Below are positions 7,434-16,237 of a stretch of 64,000 nucleotides of DNA, in pieces. A program made the translations under genes and the position numbers. Within the stretch, counting starts at the first letter, position 1. The number at the start of each line of letters is the position of its first letter. A model generated the notes under the pieces. It searched no databases. It had not been told where the DNA came from and was given only the letters and a program-made list of their open reading frames with translations. Source of the stretch: DAHUYF01 sp035945115 (GTDB taxonomy: Bacteria; Pseudomonadota; Alphaproteobacteria; ATCC43930; CGMCC-115725); NCBI GenBank assembly GCA_035945115.1, contig DASZAN010000167.1, positions 1 through 64,000 of the forward strand. Reading direction: 5' to 3'.

Positions 7434-9230
7434 TTACGCCGGCAATCCTGCTTTCAGCAGCAGCGCGCGATGGTGCTCGCGCTCGGCGTCGTGCTTGTAG
7501 TGCTGGGTGGCAAGGAAGTTGGTGGCGGTGAAGTTGGGCGCCTGCGCCAGCGCGGCTTGCGCGAGCGTCGCGGCGCCGGCCGCGTCGTCTTGGGCCGCGC
7601 GACAAGCGGCGAGGAAGGCGAGCTGGCCCGCATCGGGCCGCGCGATCTTGGCAAAGGCAGCCGCCGCCTCGGCATAGCGCTTCGCCACGAAATAAGCGCG
7701 GCCCAGATGATTCCAGAAGCGCTCGGGATGATAAGGGTTGAGGCGCATCGCCTTCAGGATCCAGTCGATGCCTTCCTCCGGGCGGCCGAACCAGGTGAGC
7801 ATCTCGCCCTGCTGCACGACGATGAGATCGTCGTTGGGATTGAGCGCGAGCGCGCGCTCCTGATGGTGCATGGCGCGCTCGTGATCGTGATAGACCGCGA
7901 GATTTGCCGCGGCGAGGATGCGGTGGACGTCGCTGTCGTTCTCGTCGAGGCTTTGCGCGATGCGGAGCTCGTTCATGATCTCGGCGACGGTGGCGTTGAC
8001 ATCGGCGTACCAGCCGTAGACGTAGCATTGGCCGAGCGTGCAGGCGCGCCAGGCATGGGCGTGGGCGTAGTCGGGATCAAGCGCGATGGCGCGCTCGAGA
8101 TGTTTCAACGCCTCGGCATTGTCCTCGCGGCGCGAGCGGTGGTGCAGCAGCTTGCCCGCCAGCACCAGCTCCCAGGCGGCGAGATTGTCGGTGGTCTTGC
8201 GCTTGGCGCGTTCATGCGCCGCCGCCTCGACGCGGCCCGGCAGCACCGCGGTGATCGCCTTGGTGATCTCGTCTTGGATCTCGAAGATGTCCTTGAGCTC
8301 GCGATCGTAGCGCTCGGCCCAGAGATGGTGGTCGCTGTCGGCGGATATCAACTGCACCGTGATGCGCACGCGGTTGCCGGCTTTGCGCACGCTGCCTTCG
8401 ACGACGTACTGGACGCCGAGCTCCTTCGCCACCGCCTGCACGTTCACCGCCTTGCCCTTGTAGACAAAGACGGAGTTGCGGGAGATGACGAAGAGGTGGC
8501 GGAAGCGCGAGAGCTCCGTGAGGATATCTTCGGTCAAGCCGTCGGCGAAGAATTCCTGTTCGGGATCGCCGCTCATATTGGCGAAGGGCAGCACCGCGAT
8601 GGTGGGCTTTGTGGCCGCGGGCGTGGCGCTCGCGGGCGGCCGGCCTTCCCCCTCGCGCGCCGGCAGGATGCGCCAGACCCGCACCGGCTGCGCGATGTTC
8701 TTGAGCCGCTGCTCGCCGGCGTCCTCGGCGGTGAAGGGCAGCTTGCCGCGCGCATGGTCGAGCACCGTCTGCGAAACGCAGATGCCGCCCGGCTCCGCCA
8801 GCGCCTCGAGCCGCGCCGCGATGTTGACGCCGTCGCCATAGACGTCGCCGCCATCGATGATGACGTCGCCCAAATTGATGCCGATGCGAAACTCGATCCG
8901 TTGCTCGGCGGGCGTGTCGCGATTCCGCTCGCGCAGCGCCGCTTGCACGCCAAGCGCGCAGTGGAGTGCATCAACGACGCTGGGGAATTCGACGAGAAAG
9001 CCGTCGCCGGTGGTCTTGACGATGCGGCCGCGATGCTCCGCGATCGAGCCGTCGCACACTTCGCGGCGGAGCGCCTTCAAGCGCGCGAGCGTCCGTTCCT
9101 CGTCCGCGCCCATGAGGCGCGAGAAGCCCGCCACATCCGCCGCAAGGATGGCGGCAAGACGGCGCTCGGAACGGGTTTGCTCGAAGGCCTCGTTTGGCAT
9201 GGGACGGGTACTCTCGGCCGGAGACTGCAT
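7434..9230 (-). CDS. Class III adenylate/guanylate cyclase with TolB-like and TPR domains
   Basis: A 598-aa soluble protein. Residues about 20-185 are a class III cyclase domain (LAAILAADVAGFSRLMGAD with the first metal Asp; TTGDGFLVEFPSVVDAL with the second; DVYGDGVNIAARLEALA in the catalytic region). Residues about 215-330 are the TolB-N-like segment common in this family (IAVLPFANMSGDPEQEFFAD, then DILTELSRF). The rest is TPR-like helices (LKHLERAIALDPDYAHAHAW, HHQERALALNPNDDL). Rhizobia and Rhodospirillales carry many such paralogues, presumed to make cAMP or cGMP in response to unknown cues. An alternative start is ATG 9200; neither has a strong ribosome-binding site. Confidence 0.88.
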   Translation of the reverse strand: MQSPAESTRPMPNEAFEQTRSERRLAAILAADVAGFSRLMGADEERTLARLKALRREVCDGSIAEHRGRIVKTTGDGFLVEFPSVVDALHCALGVQAALRERNRDTPAEQRIEFRIGINLGDVIIDGGDVYGDGVNIAARLEALAEPGGICVSQTVLDHARGKLPFTAEDAGEQRLKNIAQPVRVWRILPAREGEGRPPASATPAATKPTIAVLPFANMSGDPEQEFFADGLTEDILTELSRFRHLFVISRNSVFVYKGKAVNVQAVAKELGVQYVVEGSVRKAGNRVRITVQLISADSDHHLWAERYDRELKDIFEIQDEITKAITAVLPGRVEAAAHERAKRKTTDNLAAWELVLAGKLLHHRSRREDNAEALKHLERAIALDPDYAHAHAWRACTLGQCYVYGWYADVNATVAEIMNELRIAQSLDENDSDVHRILAAANLAVYHDHERAMHHQERALALNPNDDLIVVQQGEMLTWFGRPEEGIDWILKAMRLNPYHPERFWNHLGRAYFVAKRYAEAAAAFAKIARPDAGQLAFLAACRAAQDDAAGAATLAQAALAQAPNFTATNFLATQHYKHDAEREHHRALLLKAGLPA

Positions 9231-9445
9231 CGTAACAGAGCGCCCGGCCGAGCATAAGGCCGAGCACGAAAGAGGTGTGAAACCGCTAACACCGGCCCCC
9301 TCGGATAACCGGCTAGCACGTCATCTCCCCAATTTGGCGAAATCGCCCGCCGAATTCCGCGCAAGACTCGGAGTGCGGTCGGCTGCTCCAGCGTCCATAT
9401 TCTCATGGTGGATTGGCTGGTGGAGCGACCGGAAAGGCGCGAAAT

Positions 9446-10177
9446 ATGAAGGCGAAGGTGGCGCTACAGCACGAGGACGTTGGCGATCTGGCGATGCTCG
9501 ACTGGCAGAGCCTCGGCGCGAGCCTCGACGCGGTCGGTTGCGCTCTCATCCCGCAGCTGTTGTCGCCGCCAGAATGCGCCGCGCTCGCCCGCCTTTACGA
9601 CGAAGATTCTCGCTTCCGCAGCCGCGTCGTCATGGCGCGGCACGGTTTCGGTCGCGGCGAGTACAAATACTTGGCCTATCCACTGCCTGAGATCGTGCAG
9701 CGGCTGCGCGATGCGCTCTATCCGCCACTCGCCGACATTGCTAATCGCTGGCACGCGACGATGGGGATCGCGACGCGGTTTCCCGACACGCTCGAGCAAT
9801 TTCTCGCGCGTTGTCACCGCGCCGGACAGAAAAAACCGACGCCGCTGCTGCTGCGTTACGGCGAGGGCGACTACAATTGCCTGCACCAGGATCTCTACGG
9901 CGAGCATGTCTTTCCGCTGCAGGCGACGGTGTTGCTGTCGAAGCCACACGACGATTTCGCCGGCGGCGAGTTCGTCCTGACCGAGCAGCGGCCGTGCATG
10001 CAGTCGCGCGTCGAGGTGGTGCCGCTCGAGCAGGGCGGCGCCGTGATCTTCGCCGTCAATCACCGCCCCGTGCGCGGCACGCGCGGCTTTTATCGCGTCG
10101 CCATGCGCCATGGCGTGAGCCGGCTTCGCCGCGGCAAACGCCTCACCCTCGGCGTCATCTTCCACGACGCCAAATGA
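9446..10177 (+). CDS. 2OG-Fe(II) oxygenase
   Basis: A 243-aa protein. The HxD pair of the Fe(II)/2-oxoglutarate dioxygenase facial triad is at H147 and D149 (NCLHQDLYGEHVFPLQ), the distal His at about 206 (AVNHRPVRGTRGFYR), followed by the Arg that would bind 2-oxoglutarate. ATG 9446 is preferred for the AAAGG 11 bases upstream and a family-like beginning. The stop overlaps the alkB start (ATGA), so the two are translated together. This pairing with alkB recurs in alphaproteobacteria, suggesting a role in alkylation response or nucleic-acid/protein hydroxylation, but the substrate is unknown. Confidence 0.85.
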   Translation: MKAKVALQHEDVGDLAMLDWQSLGASLDAVGCALIPQLLSPPECAALARLYDEDSRFRSRVVMARHGFGRGEYKYLAYPLPEIVQRLRDALYPPLADIANRWHATMGIATRFPDTLEQFLARCHRAGQKKPTPLLLRYGEGDYNCLHQDLYGEHVFPLQATVLLSKPHDDFAGGEFVLTEQRPCMQSRVEVVPLEQGGAVIFAVNHRPVRGTRGFYRVAMRHGVSRLRRGKRLTLGVIFHDAK

Positions 10178-10839
10178 GCACGATCCCCGGCGCGGCCGCC
10201 GCCGATCTGTTGCCAGGCACGCTCGCCGAAGCGGAGGTGCTGGCGCCAGGCGCGCTGCTGCTGCACGGCTTCGCGCGCGACGAAGCGGCGGCGTTGGTGG
10301 CGATGGTGGCGGAGATCGCCGCGGCCGCACCCTTCCGGCAGATGGTGACGCCGGGCGGCTATCGCATGTCGGTGGCGATGACCAATTGCGGCGACGCCGG
10401 CTGGGTCACCGATCGCAGAGGTTACCACTATGCGCCGCTGGATCCGCTGACCGCGCAAGCATGGCCGATCATGCCGGAAATTTTCCGCGATCTCGCGGAG
10501 CGCGCCGCCGAGGCCGCGGGCTTCGACGAGTTCACGCCCGATGCCTGTCTCATCAACCGCTATGAACCGGGCGCGCGGCTCTCGCTTCATCAGGACAAGG
10601 ACGAGCGCGACGCCGCGGCGCCGATCGTCTCGGTGTCGCTCGGTCTTCCCGCGATCTTCCTGTGGGGCGGCCTGCGCCGCAACGACCGGCCGCGGCGGAT
10701 CTTGATGGAGAACGGCGACGTCGCCGTCTGGGGCGGCCCCGCGCGCTTCACCTATCACGGCATCGCGCCGCTCGCCGACGGTGAGCATCCCTTCACCGGC
10801 CGCGCCCGCGTCAATCTCACGCTCAGGAAAGCGTTGTAA
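10174..10839 (+). CDS. alkB: DNA oxidative demethylase AlkB
   Basis: A 221-aa Fe(II)/2OG dioxygenase repairing 1-methyladenine and 3-methylcytosine in DNA and RNA by oxidative demethylation. Seen directly: the substrate-lid motif MTNCGDAGWVTDRRGYHYAP near residues 68-88, the metal ligands in LSLHQDKDERD near 135, the distal His in FTYHGIAPL, and the closing RVNLTLRKAL with the 2OG-binding Arg. It starts four bases inside the preceding oxygenase gene. No Ada-type regulator or AlkA is nearby. Confidence 0.93.
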   Translation: MSTIPGAAAADLLPGTLAEAEVLAPGALLLHGFARDEAAALVAMVAEIAAAAPFRQMVTPGGYRMSVAMTNCGDAGWVTDRRGYHYAPLDPLTAQAWPIMPEIFRDLAERAAEAAGFDEFTPDACLINRYEPGARLSLHQDKDERDAAAPIVSVSLGLPAIFLWGGLRRNDRPRRILMENGDVAVWGGPARFTYHGIAPLADGEHPFTGRARVNLTLRKAL

Positions 10840-10848
10840 GGAGAGAAC

Positions 10849-10929
10849 CGTCGTCCCTGCGAAAGCAGGGACCCAGGGCAAGCGACGAGCGCTGCAACGG
10901 TGGATTCCCGCTTTCGCGGGAATGACGGG
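10849..10929. repeat. Pair of REP-like palindromic repeats (BIME-like)
   Basis: Two palindromes flank a 23-bp spacer: GTCCCTGCGAAAGCAGGGAC (about 10853-10872) and ATTCCCGCTTTCGCGGGAAT (about 10904-10923). Both belong to the very common proteobacterial type whose cores read CCTGCTTTCGCAGG and CCCGCGAAAGCGGG. They lie between alkB and the convergent CmcJ-like gene and could stabilise both 3' ends. Confidence 0.8.
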
Positions 10930-10934
10930 TAAAT

Positions 10935-11771
10935 TTAAGTCGCGCTAAAAAACGCCAGCGTGCGCACCTCGATGCTTTCACGCGCCGGCGCGTCGGGCCG
11001 CGTCGTGGGATCGACGAAGGCGCTATGCGCGGAAAGGCGCGCGCGGCCGTCGCGTGCGCTGTCGAAGCATTTGATGAAGAGCACTTCCTCGCGCGCCATC
11101 TCAGGAAAATAGAACCAGCGGTGGCGCGGGCTGTACTTCACGGCGTAGATCTCGCCGATGCGGTCGGGAAAGCGCCGCTCGGAGGCGACGAAGTCTTTCA
11201 TCTCCAACGTCTGCGCATCGCAGAGCGCGATCGGCCATGCCTGAACCGGCCCGACGATGGGGCGCCACGCATTCACCTCGATGAAGCGGCGCTGCAACCG
11301 CGCCTCCGCTTCCTCCGCCGGCAGCAGGTCGCGCACCCGCTGCGGTCCCGATTTCTCGGTGTAGTCGTTATGCACGTTGATGGCGGGCTCGCGTACGCCG
11401 CGGCCGGGCTTGCCGATCGCGGTGTTGCGCACGGTGTGATCGAAGATCACCACTTTCTCGGCGCCGGTCTCGGCCTTCACCAGGCGCTCGATCTCGGGGT
11501 AGTAGGCCGCTTTCACCTCGTCATCGTCATAGAGATCGCGCACTGAGGTCCGCGCGCGGCGCAGGAGGAAGCCTTCGCGATCGAGCGAGAGCGCGCCCGC
11601 GATCGGCCGCGCATCGGCGATGGCGAGGGTGCGCGCCTCATAGCGGCCGGCGCGATAGGGCATACCCGGCGGCGGCTCATAGGCGTAGACGTAGGGGGTC
11701 TCGGAATCGGCCGCGAGATAATTGAGGGGGGCCTCGACCACCCGAAGCTTCGTCGCCACTTGCGCCGTCAT
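10935..11771 (-). CDS. CmcJ/NvfI-family oxidoreductase (2OG-oxygenase-like)
   Basis: A 278-aa protein of the family containing the cephamycin enzyme CmcJ, fungal NvfI/AsqJ-region proteins and GA4 desaturase-like enzymes. Diagnostic stretches are VVIFDHTVRN (about residue 120), INVHNDYTEKSGPQR (His and Asp of the metal site, about 145), INVWRP-like EVNAWRPIVGPVQAWPIALC, and near the end KYSPRHRWFYFPEM and LIKCFDS. Start ATG 11771 has GGGAGGAG eight bases upstream. In bacteria these are mostly orphan enzymes of unknown substrate. It lies downstream of a DUF1127 gene on the same strand and may be co-transcribed with it. Confidence 0.8.
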   Translation of the reverse strand: MTAQVATKLRVVEAPLNYLAADSETPYVYAYEPPPGMPYRAGRYEARTLAIADARPIAGALSLDREGFLLRRARTSVRDLYDDDEVKAAYYPEIERLVKAETGAEKVVIFDHTVRNTAIGKPGRGVREPAINVHNDYTEKSGPQRVRDLLPAEEAEARLQRRFIEVNAWRPIVGPVQAWPIALCDAQTLEMKDFVASERRFPDRIGEIYAVKYSPRHRWFYFPEMAREEVLFIKCFDSARDGRARLSAHSAFVDPTTRPDAPARESIEVRTLAFFSAT

Positions 11772-11814
11772 TGTTCGCTCCTCCCGAAGGTCGCCTTGAT
11801 GTAGGGGCTTTGGC

Positions 11815-12021
11815 TTACCCGCGCCAGAACGGTTTGTGCAATTCAGCATAGATCGCGCTCCGCGATAAGCCGATATCGTGCAAGGTCCGCTCATCCATGC
11901 GCGCCAGCTCATTGCGCTCCTGCGCGCGCCGGCGCCAGAGCTTCAGCGTCTCCCACAGCAGCGCGAGGGAAGGCACGGACGGCTGATATTTTGTCAGCCC
12001 GTAATCGGTCCAAACGGCCAT
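11815..12021 (-). CDS. DUF1127 small arginine-rich protein
   Basis: A 68-aa protein whose C-terminal 45 residues (LARMDERTLHDIGLSRSAIY, ending in PFWRG) are the classic DUF1127/YjiS domain. Such alphaproteobacterial proteins act in phosphate and RNA/small-RNA turnover regulation in the few cases studied. ATG 12021 is chosen because TGGAGG lies six bases upstream, inside the codons of the longer alternative starts at 12033 and 12051. It diverges from the LysR gene across 117 bp, so the LysR protein may control it. Confidence 0.85.
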   Translation of the reverse strand: MAVWTDYGLTKYQPSVPSLALLWETLKLWRRRAQERNELARMDERTLHDIGLSRSAIYAELHKPFWRG

Positions 12022-12138
12022 GGCGGCCTCCATTGGGAACGGTGAGTTCATGCGGCTGAGATAGGCCGAAAGCGATGCTCGGACAAAGGATAGTTTCTCA
12101 GGCTTCCATGAGATAATTTCATGGATTAGACTGCCGCC

Positions 12139-13056
12139 ATGGCTCTTTTGCTGCCGTCGCTCAATGGCTTGCGCGCCTTCGAGGCGGCCGCCCGCCATCT
12201 GAGCTTCACCCGCGCCGCTGCCGAGCTCAACGTGACGCAGACGGCGATCAGCCATCAGATCCGCCGGCTCGAGGAGCAGCTGGGCTTGAAGCTCTTCGTC
12301 CGCCGCAACCGCACGCTTGCCTTGACGCGCGAGGCCGAGAGCTATTTGCCCGCGGTGCGCGCCGCCTTCGAAGATTTGCGCCGCGCCACCCAGCGCCTGA
12401 AGCGGCCGCAGCGCGACGGCCTCTTGACCCTAAGCACGCTCGCCTCGCTCGCGGCGAAATGGCTCCTGCCGCGCGTCGTCGCGTTCCAGGAGGCGCATCC
12501 CGGCCTCGAGGTGCGCGTCAGCGCCTCCACCCATCTCGTCGATTTTCACCGCGAGGAGATCGACATGGCCGTGCGCTATGGCCGCGGCGACTGGCCGGGC
12601 CTGCGCGCCGACTGGCTCATGGCCGAGGATATTTTCCCGGTGTGCAGCCCGGCGCTCCTCAAAGGCCCGCATCCCCTGAAGCGGCCGGAGGATTTGGCGC
12701 ATCACACGCTCCTCCACGCGACGCTCTCGCGCGAGGACTGGCAACTCTGGCTCACTGCCGCGGGCCTGCCGACGGAATTGGCGCAGCGCCGCGGCCTCAC
12801 CTTCGATCAAAGCTTCATGTGCATCCAGGCGGCGATCGAAGGGCTCGGTGTCGCCTTGGGCCGCAGCGCCTTCGTCGAAGCCGACATCGCCCAAGGCCGG
12901 CTGGTGGTGCCGTTCGATGTCGTACTGCCGGCCGAGGCGGGCTTCTATATCGTCGCACCCGAGGAGACGGCGGACGACCCCAAGATCGCGCTCTTCCGGG
13001 AGTGGCTCATCAAGTCAGTGACGCCGGGCGCGAAGGCGCCGCCGCCGGCGGGGTGA
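12139..13056 (+). CDS. LysR-family regulator, GcvA-like
   Basis: A 305-aa LysR-type regulator. The N-terminal winged HTH (LPSLNGLRAFEAAARHLSFT, then LNVTQTAISHQIRRLEEQLG) is the GcvA subtype; residues about 95-300 form the substrate-binding domain (MAVRYGRGDWPGLRADWLMA). GcvA-like proteins in alphaproteobacteria often regulate divergent genes, here DUF1127 and the CmcJ-like gene. No glycine-cleavage gene is in the window, so the name reflects subfamily only. The ligand is unknown. Confidence 0.88.
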   Translation: MALLLPSLNGLRAFEAAARHLSFTRAAAELNVTQTAISHQIRRLEEQLGLKLFVRRNRTLALTREAESYLPAVRAAFEDLRRATQRLKRPQRDGLLTLSTLASLAAKWLLPRVVAFQEAHPGLEVRVSASTHLVDFHREEIDMAVRYGRGDWPGLRADWLMAEDIFPVCSPALLKGPHPLKRPEDLAHHTLLHATLSREDWQLWLTAAGLPTELAQRRGLTFDQSFMCIQAAIEGLGVALGRSAFVEADIAQGRLVVPFDVVLPAEAGFYIVAPEETADDPKIALFREWLIKSVTPGAKAPPPAG

Positions 13057-13171
13057 ATCGGTGAACGGGGGATTACGTCCACATATTTCCAGCCGGAGAA
13101 AGCGGGAACCTCGCGGCCGTGGCTCGGCAACCTGAGCCGGAACTTATGTGGGTGATAGCGAGCCCCACACG

Positions 13172-13200
13172 AGAGGGGCGGCTAGGCCAGGCGCCCCTCT
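13172..13200. other. GC-rich hairpin at the 3' end of the ATPase gene
   Basis: A perfect 9-bp inverted repeat (AGAGGGGCG at 13172-13180, CGCCCCTCT at 13192-13200) directly abuts the TAA of the minus-strand ATPase reading frame. No T-run follows on either strand, so it is at best a weak terminator between two converging genes. Confidence 0.4.
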
Positions 13201-14451
13201 TAGTGGGTTTCCAACATCGTGACTAATTCGGGCGGTCGGCGAACCTGCCATCGCAGATAGAACCGCAGGTAGGGGTCGCTGATGTCTACCTTCCTACTGC
13301 CCTCATCCCAATCGAGTCCCGAATCCTTGCCGATCTTCATAGAGATCGCGGCAAGGTGCTTTAACGCGGATGTAATCTCGTGTTTCTGCGGCATATTTTT
13401 CTGCAAAATCCGGTTAAGCGTATCGCCGCAACTCGTCATAGGATAGCGACGATGTCGGTCCTGTTTGGGCAATCGCAATCAAGATAGCTTGATAGATATC
13501 GGCGTCACCGCCCCACACAAGCGGGCGCTTTAGCCGCAGCTTCCTGCTTTGGGGGCCAACCTCCAGCTTTTCGAAAATCGGAATCCCAAAATCTTTTGCG
13601 ATTCTGGTGTACATCGTGGCGAGATCATATTGCTCAGAAACGGCGACGGGTTTCATCGGCGGTTTATCAACTCCGAGCCCATAACAGATTTCCCAGCAAA
13701 GCTTCTGCATTAGGAACGGGCTGTTCTGGCTTTCATCTGCCAATTTATCGACGATGTTTCCGGGTGCGTTGATATTGAGCGCCGAAAATCCTTTCTCCGC
13801 GATCTTCTTAAGATCGCTTAGATCCCATTCAGGAACCGTCACTGAGGTGAAACGACCAATAAGCTCACTTTCCGCTTTGATGGCGTCGAACTGCCTATGC
13901 GTTACCGATAGTAAGATGATGCCAAGCCCGTTGAAGACGGGGCCTTTCACATTGCGAAGGAACTCGGTGCGAGAGTCAGGCGGTAAATAGTGAAAGTCGT
14001 CTATTACAAGTATGATCTCATTTTCGCGTAAGCTTCTGATGGCGGAAGCCATGGAATCTATCTTGTATTTTTTCGCCTTTTGGGATGAAGCAAGATGGGA
14101 CCCGCTGGCGGAGACGATAAACTTGCTACCAAATTCCGCTTTAGCTTGGGTTCCTTCGGTGATCGAAATTTCATCGGGAAAATTTAGCTCGTAGCAGATT
14201 TTCTCCCAGATATCGTCTGCCGTCGCGACCTGTCCACCCTCAATCCATATGTACTGTGATTGTGCCAGCACACGGCGGCACAAAACCGTTTTGCCGCATT
14301 TGGTCGGACCAGAAAGGGAAACGACTTGGTTCGGTAACGCAACGGCGCGAGCTAAGTGTCCCTCTATCTCTAATTCCTCACGCTCCACGTATGTGATCGA
14401 TGGCTGCCCCCCAGCGACGAAAACCGTGTTTCTGGTGACTTCCTGTGCCAT
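13200..14451 (-). pseudogene. AAA/STAND-like ATP-binding protein, frame broken near its C-terminus
   Basis: The first 345 codons (14451 to 13414) show a P-loop ATPase: Walker A GPTKCGKTVLCRR near residue 50, Walker B IILVIDDFHYLPPDSR near 150, a sensor-1-like VTHRQFD, and an arginine in ELIGRFTSV. The frame stops in DELRRYA, but a shifted frame across the same point continues NRILQKNMPQKHE and ends with a DISDPYLRFYLRWQVR segment, like the DPFLRFWxRF end of archaeal-type/MNS ATPases. One indel near 13415-13425 would restore about 416 aa. GC content and codon use (AAA, GAT, ATA frequent) differ from neighbours, suggesting acquisition. A defence-type role is possible but not shown. Confidence 0.65.
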
Positions 14452-14538
14452 AGGTGCCCCGCCTTTTATGGAGCGTATCGCCCAAGAATAGCCGGAGGCG
14501 GTGTGGCTGGAGCGCCGAATGGGCTGGCGACTTTCAGC

Positions 14539-15318
14539 TCACCGCTCCCCGTACTCATCCCGCCGGCGCAACCAGTACCCTTTTTCGTTGCGGCCCTTGG
14601 GGGCGCGGTCGAGCCATTGGTACATGCCCCAGAGGCCGTCGAGGCCGCGGGCATAGGCGGAGTAGGTGTGAAAGATGGCGCCGTCCTCGCGCGCGAAGGC
14701 GCTCATGCCGGGACGCTCGCGCGTGAAGGTCGCCGCGTCGGTGCCGGCCATGGCGGCGACGCGCGCGACGGGGCTCTCCTGCGATGACGCGGTGTCGCGC
14801 CCGGCGAAGGGCGCGCCCGCTTCGCGCCGGTAGTTGTAGTCGATGCCGCCCGCGCGCTGTTGCTCCTCGGTGAAGAAGACGTTGAAGTCGGCGTTGAAGT
14901 CGCTGCCGAACGAAGAGGCCCAGGGAAACGTCCAGCCCATCCGCTGCTTGTAGGCGGCGAGCTTCTGCAGCGGCGCGCGCGACACTGCCCAGAGCATGAC
15001 GTCGTGGTTCGCGAGATGGATGGCGAATCCATTGAAGCCATCGGCGATCGACGTGCAGGAGGGACAGCCCGCCTTGTAATCCGGCCCGAACATGAAGTGA
15101 TAGACGAGGAGCTGCGAGCGCCCGCGGAAAAGGTCGGCGAGCGACGCGCTCCCGTCATCGGTCTCGAAGCGGTACGCCTTCTCGATCCGTACCCACGGCA
15201 GCGCCTGCCGTCGCCGCGCCAGCTCGTCGCTCCGCCGCGTGAGCTCTTTTTCCGCCGCGAGCAGCTCGCGTCGTGCGGCCAGCCACTCTTCGCGTGTTCC
15301 GGTCGTGTGTGTCGTCAT
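14539..15318 (-). CDS. DUF899 thioredoxin-like protein
   Basis: A 259-aa DUF899 (AAL) protein. The N-terminus EEWLAARRELLAAEKELTRR, the core WVRIEKAYRFETDDGSASLA, and the thioredoxin-fold CxxC in KAGCPSCTSIADGF (about residue 85) are diagnostic. The C-terminal YSAYARGLDGLWGMYQWLDR completes the domain. It is cytosolic and presumed to be a redox or peroxiredoxin-like enzyme; no biochemical role is established. AAGGAG precedes the start. A second DUF899 gene lies immediately upstream on the same strand, only 27% or so similar by eye. Confidence 0.88.
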   Translation of the reverse strand: MTTHTTGTREEWLAARRELLAAEKELTRRSDELARRRQALPWVRIEKAYRFETDDGSASLADLFRGRSQLLVYHFMFGPDYKAGCPSCTSIADGFNGFAIHLANHDVMLWAVSRAPLQKLAAYKQRMGWTFPWASSFGSDFNADFNVFFTEEQQRAGGIDYNYRREAGAPFAGRDTASSQESPVARVAAMAGTDAATFTRERPGMSAFAREDGAIFHTYSAYARGLDGLWGMYQWLDRAPKGRNEKGYWLRRRDEYGER

Positions 15319-15371
15319 CGCGTTTGCTCCTTCATGAGGTCATTCATCGTTCCCTCCCATCCGACCCTCGG

Positions 15372-16151
15372 TCAGGCTTTCTCCTCGGCCTCGCGCTTTC
15401 GGGCGGCTGCTTGAGGGTCGTTGATGATGTCGGTCCACTTCGGGTCCGGCGCGGCCGCGGCGTCGTAGTTGTCATGCCAGTTCCACCACTTGTAGGGCGG
15501 CGTCTGGGGGTAGCCCTCTGGCGAGTCCTCCCACGTCTCCTGACGGCCGAGCGGCGTGATGTCGAGGTAGCTCCAGATGCTCCCCATCGCCTCGTCGCCG
15601 CGGTTGTTGATGAAGTAGGTGCGGAAGATCCGGTCATGGTCGTCGCGGATGAAGACATTGTGGCCGTGCCACTCGTTGACGCCGAAGTCGCTATCGAAGC
15701 TGTCGGTGATGCTGTACCACGGCATCTTCCAACCCATTCGTGCTTTGAGGCGCTCGATGTCCTTTTGCGGCGCGCGCGACACGTAGGCGAGCGTGGTGTC
15801 GCGCGCGTTCAGATGAGAGAGGTGCGCGACCTGATCGGCGCCGAGCGAGCAGCCGCGGCAGGCGTGCTCCGGCCAGCCGAACACGCCGGGCTCGAAGAAG
15901 GCCCGATAGACGATCAGCTGCCGCCGGCCCTCGAACAGGTCGAGCAGGCTCACCTTGCCCTTGGGTCCGTCGAACGCGTACGTCTTCTCCACCGCCAGCC
16001 ATGGCATCCGCCGCCGCTCGGCGGCCAGCGCGTCACGAGCGCGGGTCAAGGCCTTCTCCTTCACGAGAAGCTGCTGGCGCGCAGCCTCCCACTCCTGCGA
16101 TGACACGATCGGAGGCTTGTTCTTTGGAAGATTCCCTTTCAGCTGCTCCAT
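15372..16151 (-). CDS. DUF899 thioredoxin-like protein, second copy
   Basis: Also 259 aa, with the same plan as its neighbour: EWEAARQQLLVKEKALTRAR, WLAVEKTYAFDGPKGKVSLL, a CxxC in HACRGCSLGAD, then MGWKMPWYSITDSFDSDFGV and an aromatic tail WNWHDNYD. Residues around the CxxC differ, so the two are diverged paralogues rather than a recent duplication. GAGCGAGAG-type purines precede the ATG. It sits downstream of a small membrane-protein gene and opposite the HTH/TPR regulator at 16593, which may control the whole cluster. Confidence 0.86.
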   Translation of the reverse strand: MEQLKGNLPKNKPPIVSSQEWEAARQQLLVKEKALTRARDALAAERRRMPWLAVEKTYAFDGPKGKVSLLDLFEGRRQLIVYRAFFEPGVFGWPEHACRGCSLGADQVAHLSHLNARDTTLAYVSRAPQKDIERLKARMGWKMPWYSITDSFDSDFGVNEWHGHNVFIRDDHDRIFRTYFINNRGDEAMGSIWSYLDITPLGRQETWEDSPEGYPQTPPYKWWNWHDNYDAAAAPDPKWTDIINDPQAAARKREAEEKA

Positions 16152-16237
16152 CTCTCGCTCCTTGTTGCTGTGCGCTTACGTTCGATCCGGGTCCTGGAAG
16201 CAGGGAACTCATGCGAGACGACTTGGTTCCGCATGGT

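Noticed and set aside
7470..9257. A nearly 600-codon open frame antisense to the cyclase gene
   Set aside because: It mirrors the codon structure of a clear class III cyclase on the other strand; its product is a low-complexity Arg/Ala/Glu/Asp sequence with no domain and no ribosome-binding site.
10849..10929. Two neighbouring palindromes considered as a CRISPR-like array
   Set aside because: Only two different palindromes of the common REP type; no regular repeat-spacer pattern and no cas genes.
16201..16234. GGAAC...GTTCC symmetrical pair as an EcfG promoter
   Set aside because: Spacing to a CGTT is not met (GGTT only), and no gene starts at the right distance on the plus strand.
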